Below are positions 11,563-22,070 of a DNA stretch of 64,000 nucleotides, piece after piece; position 1 is the first letter of the stretch; each line of letters begins with the position of its first letter. Where the stretch lies: contig CM065687.1 in the NCBI GenBank assembly GCA_017654935.2, positions 20,046,042 through 20,110,041 on the forward strand, given 5' to 3'. Position numbers and translations under genes: made by a program. The DNA comes from Phymorhynchus buccinoides. Taxonomy: Eukaryota; Mollusca; Gastropoda; Neogastropoda; Raphitomidae. The notes beneath the pieces are model-generated. The model was not told the DNA's origin. It was given only the letters and a program-made list of their open reading frames with translations, and did not search any database.

Positions 11563-13238
11563 TGTGACGTAAGTGTCCCGCGCGACCCCTCTTTCTTTAG
11601 ACCCCTCTTTCTTTATCTACCCCTTCACCCCCCCTCCTTTTCTTTTCTTTACTTGGCCGCCACGTTAATTGCCACCCACCATCTAAAGAACGCCGAATAA
11701 GGCAATTATCTCTTTGAAGCAAGATCTATCTACCCATCACAAGAAAGTGACAACCACGGGCGGCCCCTTTGAAACCCTTCTTTTCCGAGCACGAGAAGGA
11801 TTTCAAATATCGGCATGTGATAAGGATGTAATAGGCGCGTGATTGTTTGGTACATTTAGAACAGCATCTTGTGACGTGTGGACTGTAATACACCAATAGC
11901 AGGCTTTCATTGTTTGAAAGTGAAGGCTATAATTGGCGTAGTGAGAAAAAGTTTTTCACACAAGACGCTGAAACTGACTAGAGCAACACCTCTCCCAGCC
12001 AGAATAGCCCACCTAGTAAGTCTTATTGATGACTGGTGATTGAGACTGGTTGTTTGTTTGACTCTAGTTTTGATCTAGATCCTATGTTCAATGATGAATA
12101 AGGAGTAGATAGATATGTTATAGAAAAGAAGTGGTAAACATTCTATTCTATTTATGTGCACTGATTATTTGTGTGTGTGTGTTTTTGACTTTGAACACTT
12201 TTGGTACCAGAACCGGAGTTTATGCCTACTAACCCTTTTGTCTATTTTTAGTAGGAAACCTATGGGCCGCAATCTTGCACTATTTTTAGTAGGAAACCTA
12301 TGGGCCGCAATCTTGCACTTTATGATACCATTCCTTTCCAGGTGTTGGATGGAGAGTGATGATGGATTGATCACCTTTTATGTTTTACTGATCTCAGTTT
12401 GTTAACTGAAATTCAGTTTATTTATTAAATAGTGCTATTGTACAAGGGAAGCCTTCTAGCCGGTTGGGATTCACTAATGCCCTGCCGACTGAAGCCCCTT
12501 GTCTCTAAGCCATAGAGATCTACATCCACCTTCTCCTGTGATTATCAGCAGGGCATCGTGGGCCGGAAGATCATCCCGGACTCCACCAAGCACCAAGACG
12601 GGATCGCCGCCAAGACGACCCGCACCCAGAATCCGCGAGGAGACCACGCCTGAACCGTGCCATCCCGCGAAGCCGTAACCGGAACGACTGGGAGCTACTC
12701 TCACCTGACGAGCAAGCCCAGAACTTGAAACAGCTAAGTTCACCTGACTGCGCCAATCATTTGAACTTTCCTACGGACACCGAAGATAATTAGTAACCCT
12801 TCCGGCATGGGGCGAACCTTATAGAAAGACAAAAGTTTTGTGAATCCTTTCGGATTTCATTGTTTTTTAATCCATATTTTGTTTTGGCGCCATTGAGCTG
12901 CTTTATTATTATTGTTGCATAATCTTATGCAGATTTTGGGAGTAAATAAAATACAAGTGTCAAATAATCCTGAACCCTTTGGTCAGACTGATGAGAGTGG
13001 GAGTCTTGTAATTTCATGTAAAACCCTACTTCTCTCTGTCTGCCATTTAGAGCAATTCAACCACTTGTATTTCTTACAACCATCTGACGAGCCAGAACCC
13101 GGGCACAAATATAAATTTATTAGATGAAAAGGGGCCGGGAAAGTTGCTCATCTCCCATACCCTAGAGAAGTGGGCTAAAGGCAAATTTTCTAAAGTCTTC
13201 CCTAGGGACTTAGCCTTTTAACCCATTACCTCGTCACA
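11563..13238 (+). mobile_element. Putative 5' LTR of a Ty3/gypsy-type retrotransposon (1676 bp)
   Basis: The segment starts TGTGACG and ends CGTCACA, a perfect 7-bp terminal inverted repeat with canonical TG...CA ends. It lies six bases before a primer-binding-site-like sequence and 273 bp before a gag ATG. It contains a 38-bp direct duplication (12243-12280 and 12281-12318, starting TATTTTTAGTAGGAAACC) and an AATAAA near 12946. No second LTR is found downstream, because the element is cut off at about 14970, so LTR identity rests on the ends and position. Confidence 0.7.
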
Positions 13239-13244
13239 TCTAAT

Positions 13245-13264
13245 TGGGGGCTCGCGTCCGGGAT
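13245..13264 (+). other. Primer-binding-site-like sequence (tRNA-Pro type)
   Basis: TGGGGGCTCGCGTCCGGGAT matches the 3' end complement expected for a proline tRNA (TGGGGGCTCGTCCGGGAT) except for two extra bases, CG, in the middle. It begins six bases after the inferred LTR end. The insertion may be a mutation or a lineage-specific primer tRNA. Confidence 0.6.
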
Positions 13265-13510
13265 ATTTTTTTTCATAAAGTCTAACAAATTTCAATTCAA
13301 ACGGTAGTTCCTTTTCAAAACTTATCTTGTGTCCACTGGGAAAGTTATTGTGATTTGGTTCACTGTGTTTTGATTTGATTTGTTTGAATGCTATTTATGA
13401 CTTTATTTTGATGTGCATGCTATTTCTGTTTATGCTGAAATAGTTAAGTGTTGTTTGATACATTCAACTCAGCAGCTTTGTTTTTATTTTGAATAGTTGT
13501 ATTTACAACC

Positions 13511-15025
13511 ATGGCTGAGATTGTTAAACTTAGGAGGGAGCTTAAAGAATGGGGAGAGTCTCTAGGAATGTCAGGCCAAGAGTTAGCAAATTTTGTCATA
13601 TCTGAATATGACAAAGAGAAAACTCGCGAGGAGGCCGAGAAAGACAAACAGAGAGCTCATGAGGCTCAAGAGGCTGACAAAACTCGGGAGGCTCAAGAAG
13701 CTGAGAAAGACAAACAGAGAGCTCATGAGGCTCAAGAGGCTGATAAAGATCGCGAGGCTCAACAAGCAGATAAAGATCGCGACGCTCAAGAGCAAATCCG
13801 TACTCATGAGTTAAGGCAGAGACAACTAGTGCAGGATGCCAAAAATAAAGAACTTGAACTTGAGGCCGCTGAGCGGGAAAAAGCGCGAGACCATGAGCTA
13901 GCTATGAAGCAGCTTGAAAACTCAGCAGACTCTGAGACTGCTGCCCCTCAAAATTTTCCCCCTCCCATTCATACCTCAGCCATGACCTTCACATTGGAGG
14001 CATTCAATGAGGCAACAGAGTCTATCGATGCATTCCTCGATAGATTTGAAAGACTGGCCCAGGAATTTGAGCTTGCTCCGGAAAAGTTCAACCTCAAGCT
14101 TGCCCAAAGTCTCAGGGGTGTGGCTTATGAGGTATACAGTAAACTTCCGTCAAGCCAAATTACCGACTACCCAGCTTTGAAAGAAGCCCTGCTCAACAGA
14201 TACCAGTTGACAGCGGACGCCTACCGGAAAAAGTTCCGGTCAACCAGAAAAGGTAGGGGAGAGTCCTATGCCCAATTTTCAGATAGACTGGGGAACTATC
14301 TGACAAAATGGGTGTCCCTTTCTGCCAAAACTGAGTCCTATGAGGATTTACGGGAACTGATGGTTGGCGAGCAACTGCGCGAAACCATGTCCCCAGAGTT
14401 ACGCACCTTTACTGCCGAACAAGGTGCCACAACTCTGGCTGATCTCATCCAGCTAAGTGACCGGTACACTCTAGCCCATGATGAACCTAGCGCCCCTAAA
14501 AGGCCAAAACTACAGCAAGTAGTTGGGTCCACTGCTTCACAGCAGAGCAGGTTTAACCCCAACTCCAAAAGTGGGTCAAACAGTTCTACCCATGAACGAC
14601 AACCACTGGGGCAACCCTTATTCTGCTCATACTGCAAGTCGAACACCCACAATCGGGATGACTGCAGGAAACTTGCTTACAAGCGGCAAAATGTTGCAAC
14701 TATGCAAGTCGTCTCGACTTCGCAGAACTGCACCAACCCCTCCCCAGTACAGTGTCCAGGCACACCGTCAGTCGTTGGACAGGCGACTGTCAACAACATC
14801 CCTGTTCAGTGTCTCTATGACACCGGACTGTCATGCGACGCCATTGTCTGCGGATCCTTAGTCCCTGCGTCAGCATACACGGGAGACTTCATCTCTCTGC
14901 AAGGCCCTGATGCTGCAATCCCCCCTTCCACTTTGCCAGTCGCCATAATCAATGTCGACACCAGATATGTCACCACAGTGACACGTTTGCTATGGAACCA
15001 TTATTTTCTGCACATTGTTACGTGA
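13511..15025 (+). CDS. Retrotransposon gag plus N-terminal part of the protease (Ty3/gypsy-like), 3' truncated
   Basis: An open frame of 504 codons. Residues about 35-145 are a charged, coiled-coil-like region with internal duplications (KDKQRAHEAQEADK occurs twice). Residues about 155-330 resemble a retrotransposon gag capsid-like helical domain (EAFNEATESIDAFLDRFERL, then GRGESYAQFSDRL). A CCHC zinc knuckle follows near residue 371 (CSYCKSNTHNRDDC, C-x2-C-x4-H-x4-C). A retropepsin-like active site, YDTG, lies near residue 435. The last roughly 17 residues come from a family R repeat that interrupts the frame near 14970. No reverse transcriptase or integrase follows, so the copy cannot be autonomous. 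The start ATG was chosen because it is the first in frame after the LTR/PBS. Confidence 0.85.
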   Translation: MAEIVKLRRELKEWGESLGMSGQELANFVISEYDKEKTREEAEKDKQRAHEAQEADKTREAQEAEKDKQRAHEAQEADKDREAQQADKDRDAQEQIRTHELRQRQLVQDAKNKELELEAAEREKARDHELAMKQLENSADSETAAPQNFPPPIHTSAMTFTLEAFNEATESIDAFLDRFERLAQEFELAPEKFNLKLAQSLRGVAYEVYSKLPSSQITDYPALKEALLNRYQLTADAYRKKFRSTRKGRGESYAQFSDRLGNYLTKWVSLSAKTESYEDLRELMVGEQLRETMSPELRTFTAEQGATTLADLIQLSDRYTLAHDEPSAPKRPKLQQVVGSTASQQSRFNPNSKSGSNSSTHERQPLGQPLFCSYCKSNTHNRDDCRKLAYKRQNVATMQVVSTSQNCTNPSPVQCPGTPSVVGQATVNNIPVQCLYDTGLSCDAIVCGSLVPASAYTGDFISLQGPDAAIPPSTLPVAIINVDTRYVTTVTRLLWNHYFLHIVT

Positions 15026-15575
15026 TCACACAAACATGTATGGAATTATGTCCACTGGTTGACGAGATACAGTGTGGACATGAAATACATAGCACAAAAA
15101 GGGGATTTCGCTTTTCAAAGTCAAACTTCAAGGTCATACTGCATACGTACGCCAATAATTTATGCTCGCATGTTTTCTACTCTGGGTGATACACCGCCAC
15201 ACAAATGTGAAGCGATTCTGTCAGGTAAAAATGTGAAATATATGGCTAATACACCCAGTTGTTAGACCCCAACCACTTTCAAGGCCTACCGATGTTCTTG
15301 ACCTTGACCTTGATCAAAACCCCACATTCAGAACCACCGCAAGCCAATGTACCTACATGCCAATGTTGAAGACTGTAAGTCCAATGGTGTAGAAGATATG
15401 GCCCCTAAAAGAAATTTCGGTTTACAAGGTCATATGTCAAGGTCAAGGTCACTAGTGTGCTAATTTATGCACGGATCTTTTCCTCTCCTGGTGACACACC
15501 AGCACACACAATTAAAAGCGATTCTGTCGAGGAGGTTCAGGCGATATCCTTGGGACAGACAGTAAAAAAAAAAAA
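14970..15575 (+). repeat. Diverged family R copy truncating the gag-protease fragment
   Basis: GTCACCACAGTGACAC aligns with the GTCACC start zone of family R. Then come CAAGGTCATACTGCATACG, TTGACCTTGACCTTGATC, CAAGGTCAAGGTCACTAGTG and GGGACAGACAGT followed by an A-run. It matches the 7.3-10.6 kb units in order but is clearly older. It joins the retrotransposon in mid-frame. Confidence 0.75.
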
Positions 15576-16544
15576 AGTGAAAACATTTGACAATTGTTTT
15601 TTAAATGCTTACCGTTATCTGGCCGTTATGAACCGTTATGTAAACCACCACTGTGTTTAATTCACTGAACTTTATCTTCAGTTATATTTGACATCTTTTG
15701 AAGCAAAGTGATGTCAAATGTGCATAAAATAGTTTGAGATACTCAACAATGTTAGACATTCAATTTTCACTTTCATTTATGGTCGTTAAGACCGTTATGT
15801 GTACATATTCGTTGCTATTGGTTCCATAACATTCAACAAGGCTGAGATTCAGCACATATTTATCCAAACAGGTTTATAGTCGATCAAGTAGTTTCAGAGA
15901 TATTTGATTTCAAAGAGTTTCCGTTTATGACCGTTATTTTTAAATTTTCGGGCAAACTGACATTACGGACATAATCTTTGATACACAAAGAATCATGATG
16001 CCATTTTTTATGTTTATCAAGTTATATAGTCTGCAATTTGTAGTCACCTAGGTGTACAACACTGTGCATAGAGGCTTCTATAGTGCCAATGCAACATTAC
16101 ATAATTATTTAATTAATTATAAAATATAATAAGCCGCGCAAAAGCGTCTGATTATGTATTTCACTTAAGGTCACAATGAACGTTAAATTAGTACACAGTT
16201 TGCATTTAACATTTTAAAATTGATAAAAACAGAGTAACTGACAACCTTTGATTTATTTTTGTGTATTTTTTCCTCTTTTTTTTAAGGGAGATAACTAATA
16301 ACTTGTAATGCACAGAGTTATGCACCATTTCATTTACATCTGCATTTGCATACATGTATTGGCATTCTGTACGCAAAGTTTGAAACAAATCGACCTCACA
16401 GGTACTCTAGAACAACTGATTTATTTTCCAGAGTCCTTACATTAACTATTTTACACCACTATTTAAATAACGGTCAAAAACGCTTAATAAGCTACTCGAC
16501 CCAATTTGCTTGCATGACTTTTTATTATCTAGAGACATGTACCA
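15576..16544. other. No gene seen
   Basis: AT-rich sequence with several short phrases around CCGTTATG (15610-15660, 15785, 15930) but no clear tandem unit and no coding exon. Confidence 0.45.
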
Positions 16545-16689
16545 TTTCAGTCAAATTTGCCCATGAGACGAATGCTAGACATTAACGCTCGTCTCATGGG
16601 CAAAATGAGACTGAAATTTACTTCATTTCATGAAATAATTGGGGTGGGCTTCTTACCCGCCCATGCGCTTTTTACCCCGTCTTCCCCTA
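16545..16689. mobile_element. Partial copy of the TA-flanked hairpin MITE (copy 2)
   Basis: It starts inside the element at TTTCAGTCAAATTTGCCCAT and keeps the complete other half through CGTCTTCCCC followed by TA. The missing first terminus makes it a truncated copy. Confidence 0.75.
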
Positions 16690-17084
16690 GTCAACAAAGC
16701 TAGTAAGATTTCGTCAGATTCTTGTAGACAGTTGACTTTGACATGGATCATGCCTCACAAAGGTCAAATTGCATTGCATCGTATGTAGTGTGGCTGTCCC
16801 TTTACTCTTCAGTGCTTAATTTTATGAAGTTCTACCAAAGACTGTATAGGGGAAGATAAGCATCCGGTCTCTTTTCCCTATATGAGTAGTGAGGACAGAA
16901 ACACTGGTTATGTCCCTTTTCAACAGGACACATTTTACACGTCGATAGGCCAGTTGAATTCTCCGTTCAAGTTCCAGTCTGAGTTTTTGGATAGCCTCCA
17001 CTGTGAATGGTGTACTGTCGCCACTAACGATAACTCTATCAGCCCGGTTCGCCGAGCTCTTAAGTAGTCCATCTTACCCTTTTA

Positions 17085-17275
17085 GAATATCGTTCTAAAT
17101 TAAGTAGTGGTAAGCTAAACGTTGTTACTTTCTAAATTAAGTATATCGGTTTACTTAATTTAGAAAGTAACATCCCTTAGTTTCCCACTACTTCATTTAG
17201 AAAGTAACAACGTTTAGTTTCCGACTACTTCATTTAGAAAGTAACAACGTTTAGTTTCCCACTTAAGCTTTAGTA
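17085..17275. repeat. AT-rich foldback with GTTACTTTCTAAATTAAGTA arms
   Basis: GTTACTTTCTAAATTAAGTA at about 17124-17143 pairs with TACTTAATTTAGAAAGTAAC at about 17152-17171. The arm continues outward (AAGCTAAACGTT with AACGTTTAG) and the right arm is repeated in tandem (TTAGAAAGTAACAACGTTTAG twice). It lies just 3' of gene C. Confidence 0.7.
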
Positions 17276-17319
17276 GAACTTCATACAATTAAGCACAGAT
17301 GTCCGGTACACACTTTGGC

Positions 17320-17470
17320 CGTTTGTTCCAGTCAACGACAGTTTGTGAACACAAATTAATCATTATTCGTGTCTTACTAACTTCAACTCTCACCTATTTA
17401 CGCCTTCCTCCAGAATTCCCCTTCATAAACATTACCCCCAGCTTGACATATAAACCCCCTCCCCCCTCCC
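17320..17470 (-). other. 3' flank of gene C, paralogous to the flank of gene B
   Basis: GTTTGTTCCAGTCAACGACA and CCCCTTCATAAACATT resemble 35560-35655 downstream of gene B (GTTTGTTCCAGTAAACAACA, CCCCTTCATACATTTTACTC). The tandem duplication that made the two genes therefore included the 3' flank or 3' UTR. A 140-bp GA array (17510-17640) separates it from the stop codon. Confidence 0.5.
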
Positions 17471-17506
17471 TCCCCAACCCCTTACCTCAGAGAGAGCGGG
17501 AAACAG

Positions 17507-17650
<144 letters not shown>

Positions 17651-17680
17651 ACAGATTAGACAGATTAGAAATATAGACGA

Positions 17681-18261
17681 TCATTCAGCAACAATCTGAG
17701 TTCTACATGTCACCACTTCTTCAAAGCCCGCAGTTCTCTTCAAATAGTTCAGCAGGACCAGCACCTTGACCCTGTTCACTCCGTACCCGTAATGGGCCCC
17801 GTCAAAGCTCTCCACGCCCGTGGCCGTCATGTTGAAGGTGTCGAAAACGACCACGTTCTCCCAGGGCCGGAGCAGCTCCCTCATCTTCTCGTTGAACTGG
17901 ACCACATGCTTGTCGCCTTGGTTTGCCTTATTGGTGTTCTTCAACACCCCCCAGTGGTGTATCGCCGCCCACACGATCCGAGGCCACTGGCTTTGGTTCA
18001 TTTGCTTAAGAACGGGCTCCACGACTTTCCCGAAAGTCACCGGGGCTTGGAGACCAGTGTGCAGCCCTGACCCGATGAATGCCAGGCTGCGTGGTTTGTT
18101 GTAAAGAGGACTCAGGGCGTGGCGGATGTCGTTGTTGTAAGCTCTATTCAAGAGGCGGAGATGGGTGTTGCGGCCGGGACACACGCTGGCGTTCATGTCT
18201 ACCCAGTGGCGGCAAGTCTTTTCCGTGAACATGTAGATTCCTGAGCAGCTCTTCCTCAGAT
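17681..18261 (-). CDS. Gene C exon 4 (C-terminal PC-esterase half)
   Basis: A 581-bp exon from acceptor TTGAGCAG to stop TGA. It encodes [20 protein letters not shown], then [31 protein letters not shown] and [20 protein letters not shown]. The DGAH motif supplies the Asp and His of the SGNH triad. The C-terminus (EEVVTCRTQIVAE) is ten residues longer than in gene B, where one base is missing. Confidence 0.9.
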
Positions 18262-18609
18262 CTGCTCAAAACAAACGCAAAAGCATACACACAACTAAGC
18301 TATGCTGAAAATAATCTTATTCTTTACTAAGTAGCGGCGCACTTAAACCCAGTCCTGCATAACGTAAAGAAAACAGTACAAGAGCAAACATGGCACCGAC
18401 TCAAATTCAATGTGTAGACCTTCATGTGACTACCACTCGTAGAAAAAAAACCCACCCACCTAGATGGCAAGCCTTACAAATGTAATCGCAGAGGTTGCGT
18501 GAATATTTATAATGATAGGCATTATCATTTGTTATTTATCCAATTCAATGATCATGTTATTATAAGGCTTGTAGTTCAGATGAACATTAATAATGGACAA
18601 TATTATTTT

Positions 18610-18612
18610 GTG

Positions 18613-18698
<86 letters not shown>

Positions 18699-18783
18699 AA
18701 ATGCTTAATGCATATTGGCCATGGACCACAATACATGTTAGGGGAAGGGGAAGCGGATCGGTTACAGGAATCATATTATCAAA

Positions 18784-18882
<99 letters not shown>

Positions 18883-18965
18883 ATGCTTAATGCATATTGG
18901 CCATGGACCACAATACATGTTAGGGGAAGGGGAAGTGGATCGGTTACAGGAATTATATTATCGAA

Positions 18966-19037
<72 letters not shown>

Positions 19038-19085
19038 CAGAGAGAGACAGAGACAGAGAGAGACAGAGACAGAGAGACAGAGAGG
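18610..19085. repeat. Composite tandem array: three (GA)n tracts with near-identical 85-bp spacers
   Basis: GA tracts at about 18615-18695, 18787-18878 and 18968-19030 alternate with spacers containing TGAAATGCTTAATGCATATT and ATGTTAGGGGAAGGGGAAG. The repeating unit is about 180 bp of microsatellite plus unique spacer. It lies in intron 3 of gene C. Confidence 0.9.
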
Positions 19086-19242
19086 CAGCGAGAGATGCAT
19101 GCACACTTTTGTTGCCGTTGTTGTTGATGATTTTATTAGTTTTTATTTTAGGGAAAGACAAAGCAGATTCATTGAAAAGTAAAGATGTGTGAACAAAATG
19201 TATGTGTATGTGTGCGCGAGCACGCTCAATCGCGCAAATTCA

Positions 19243-19243
19243 T

Positions 19244-19281
<38 letters not shown>
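19243..19281. repeat. (TG)n microsatellite
   Basis: A run of about 38 bp of TG in intron 3 of gene C, shortly before the donor of exon 3 on the minus strand. Confidence 0.95.
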
Positions 19282-19371
19282 CATTTCAAAGGATGGGTGA
19301 GGGATAAAAAATATATTTTTAAAAAAACCACGCGTGTGTTCCAGTTTGAGTCCATCGGTGAGATTGCGTAC

Positions 19372-19691
19372 CTGGGGGAATGTAGCGTTTGAAAGCTCCG
19401 CTAATGTTATCCCCTTTGACTGTCATGAGCATGGCAGTGTAGACATGGCGGACCAGGGAATCGCCAATGAAAACAAGCGTAGCGTTTTCCAACAGACGGC
19501 AGATTTCCTCAACCGTCATGTCCTCCACCTGGCATTCAGATTTCTTGGGCCGCCATCTTGCGTACTCTGCATGGAGGGGATTGCGCATGTCATAGCACTC
19601 TGGGCACGTGCACTGCTCTATTGGTCGGTTCACGCAGCGGTTGTGGTAACAGCAGGGGTTGGCTCCTTCAGCGTCGCACAGTGCTCGAAAC
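19372..19691 (-). CDS. Gene C exon 3 (Cys-rich segment and GDSL block)
   Basis: A 320-bp exon, the same length as in gene B. It starts after CCTCAG with G completing Trp, then [20 protein letters not shown], the cluster CTCPECYDMR, and FIGDSLVRHVYTAMLMTVKG. It ends CCCCCAG before the donor GTACGC, in phase 1. The GDSL Ser is the expected nucleophile. Confidence 0.9.
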
Positions 19692-19759
19692 CTGAGGACA
19701 AAGGTGGAAAGTAAAAGTGTCTGTACACGTGAACAATGTTCACTCTTTCTACAGAGCAA

Positions 19760-20580
19760 CACTGTGATAGGCCCGTCATTCACGAGATATTTCTATTTCC
19801 CCATAGCAACACAGTGGTAGGCCAGTCATTCACGAGATGTTTCTATTTCCTCATGGCAACACAGTGATAGTGATAGGCCAGTCATTCACAAGACATTTCT
19901 ATTTCCCCATGGCAACACAGTGATAGTGATAGGCCAGTCATTCACAAGATACTTCTATTTCCCCATGGCAACACAGTGATAGTGATAGGCCCGTCATTCA
20001 CGATATATTTCTATTTCCACAGAGCAAGAATGTGGTAGGCCAGTCATTCACAAGATATTTCTATTTCCCCATGGCAACACAGTGATAGTGATAGGCCCGT
20101 CATTCACGAGATATTTCTATTTCCCCATGGCTGCACAGTGATAGGCCAGTCGTTCACGAGATATTTCTATTTCCCCATGGTAACACAGTGGTAGGCCAGT
20201 CATTCACGAGATGTTTCTATTTCCCCATGGCAACACAGTGATAGTGATAAGCCAGTCATTCACGAGATGTTTCTATTTCCCCATGGCAACACAGTGATAG
20301 TGGTAGGCCAGTCATTCACGAGATGTTTCTATTTCCCCATGGCAACACAGTGATAGTGGTAGGCCAGTCATTCACGATATATTTCTATTTCCCCATGGCA
20401 ACACAGTGATAGTGATAGGCCAGTCATTCACGAGATGTTTCTATTTCCCCATGGCTACACAGTGATAGGCCAGTCATTCACGATATATTTCTATTTCCCC
20501 ATGGCAACACAGTGATAGTGATAGTCCAGTCATTCACGAGATGTTTCTATTTCCCCATGGCAACACAGTGAGTGCCCACT
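19760..20580. repeat. Minisatellite, 46-65-bp units containing CCCCATGGCAACACAGTG
   Basis: About 14-15 units of GGCCAGTCATTCACGAGAT, TTTCTATTTCCCCATGG, CAACACAGTGATAGTGATA. Unit length varies because the AGTGATA block is single or doubled. It lies in intron 2 of gene C, starting some 70 bp from exon 3. Confidence 0.9.
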
Positions 20581-21020
20581 CTTAAAGGTATGTGTACACG
20601 TTAGCACAATTCACAATATATTTATATTTTCCTATGGCAACACAGTGAGCTGCAAGTCATAATAAGAATGGGCTATCACTGTGTTGCCATGGGAAAATAA
20701 AAATATATCGTGAATAATGTTAACGTGTACACAGACCCCAAGGTCGTTCAGGTCTGTGTACACGTTAACATTAATCACGATATATTTCTATTTCCCCATG
20801 GCAACACAGTGATTTATAAGTCATACTACGAGTGGCCTATCACTGTGTTGTCATGGGGAAGTATAAATATCCCGTGAATAATGTCAACGTGTACCGATAC
20901 CTTAATAGGACTTACAGCTCACTGTGTTGCCATGGGGACATAGAACTATCTTGTGAATAGTGTCGGTCGCCATGGTGAAAGAGTGAAAAATGTTCACGTG
21001 TAGGCCTACAGAGACCTTAA
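20580..21020. repeat. Inverted copies of the same minisatellite unit forming hairpins
   Basis: GTGTACACGTTAACATTAAT, CACGATATATTTCTATTTCC and CCATGGCAACACAGTGA are followed by their reverse complements, twice (centres near 20660 and 20820). The core unit of the array upstream is here packaged as palindromes of about 150 bp with GTGTACACGTTAAC termini. This looks like the mobile form from which the array grew. Confidence 0.75.
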
Positions 21021-21690
21021 AGGAGGGAAAGAAGTTTTCTTTATTAATGTATTTTTTTTTAGTTTATCAAGACTACTTACAGCATGAAATCACTTATGTC
21101 CTCTGAAAGTAAAATGCAGAGAACAGATTTACTATTAAAAAAAGTGAAAGTCTATAGTCAACCATTTTAGGCATGTCTTTCACTCAACTCAAGAACACAT
21201 CTAACAAGACAAGAAAGAAATGCAAAGAAACAAAAAATGGAGTTTTCATAGAAAAAACAAAACAATGTTCAATCTGGGTAATACGACACTACTGATAACT
21301 TATATGTAGACCAGGCCTAATTACACGTAGGCCTACGTGTTTATAGAAAAGATACAAATGGCGAAATGTCTATGCCTACAACGTATCAAACATGTAACTA
21401 GGGAAACCAATGAATCAAATCAATCTTGTGCTCTCCCTAATTGCACGTGGTAAGTAAGTACACAAATGTCTTTTCTTATTGGTCGGCTTTATCATGTGGT
21501 TCGGGCCAATAGCAAAGCGAGAGCTGAAGCCTACACGCAGTAAATTGCTTCATGTAATGTTAACAAATGTATAGTACAGCTTCGACTTTTGTGGGAGACT
21601 ATGACTCTCTTCCTGGTTCTAGAGCTGCAACCCAAGAGCGTGGTTAGACTTTGGGGACCTTCCCGAACGCGCTAGCTATCCACAAATCCC
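21020..21690. other. Intron 2 of gene C; no feature seen
   Basis: There is no exon or repeat I can support. ATTGGTCGG and GCCAATAGC (21479-21520) form a pair of opposed CCAAT boxes, but with no transcript evidence I do not call a promoter. Confidence 0.35.
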
Positions 21691-21691
21691 T

Positions 21692-22070
21692 TTGGCCGTG
21701 AGTGGGGATACACACTGGGCAAGGTATCTCCGATATAAACAAATGTTAGCCATCCCGCTGGAATGGCAGCTGCTATGTTCATTTGGTGACCGCAGTTTCA
21801 GTTTCAGTGCCCCTGCTGTTTGGAATTCCCTCCCAGTCGATCTCCGCCATGAACCAACTATCTCTACTTTCAAAGCTAAACTCAAGACTCACTACTTTCA
21901 AAGCTCATTCGGTTTGTAAATATTTCCTGCTTGATCTTGTACCTGGGTGAATGAATGGGTGATAATGTCTTGTGTGACTGCGCTTGTATCAGTGAATGGA
22001 AGCGCTTTGAGTGTAAAATAATTATAGAAAGGCGCTATAGAAATGCTATCAAGTATTATTATTATTATGT
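21692..22070 (+). mobile_element. LINE 3' remnant with (ATT)n tail
   Basis: Plus-strand translation gives FGDRSFSFSAPAVWNSLPVD followed by LRHEPTISTFKAKLKTHYF, the conserved end of the RT-containing protein in Jockey/RTE-like LINEs. It is followed by a 3' UTR, GGCGCTATAGAAATG and ATTATTATTATTATG, a typical LINE tail. No catalytic part is present. Confidence 0.8.

Noticed and set aside
12474..12756. Minus-strand frames of 60-90 codons in the LTR
   Set aside because: They lie wholly inside the inferred LTR, antisense to the element, with no recognisable domain.
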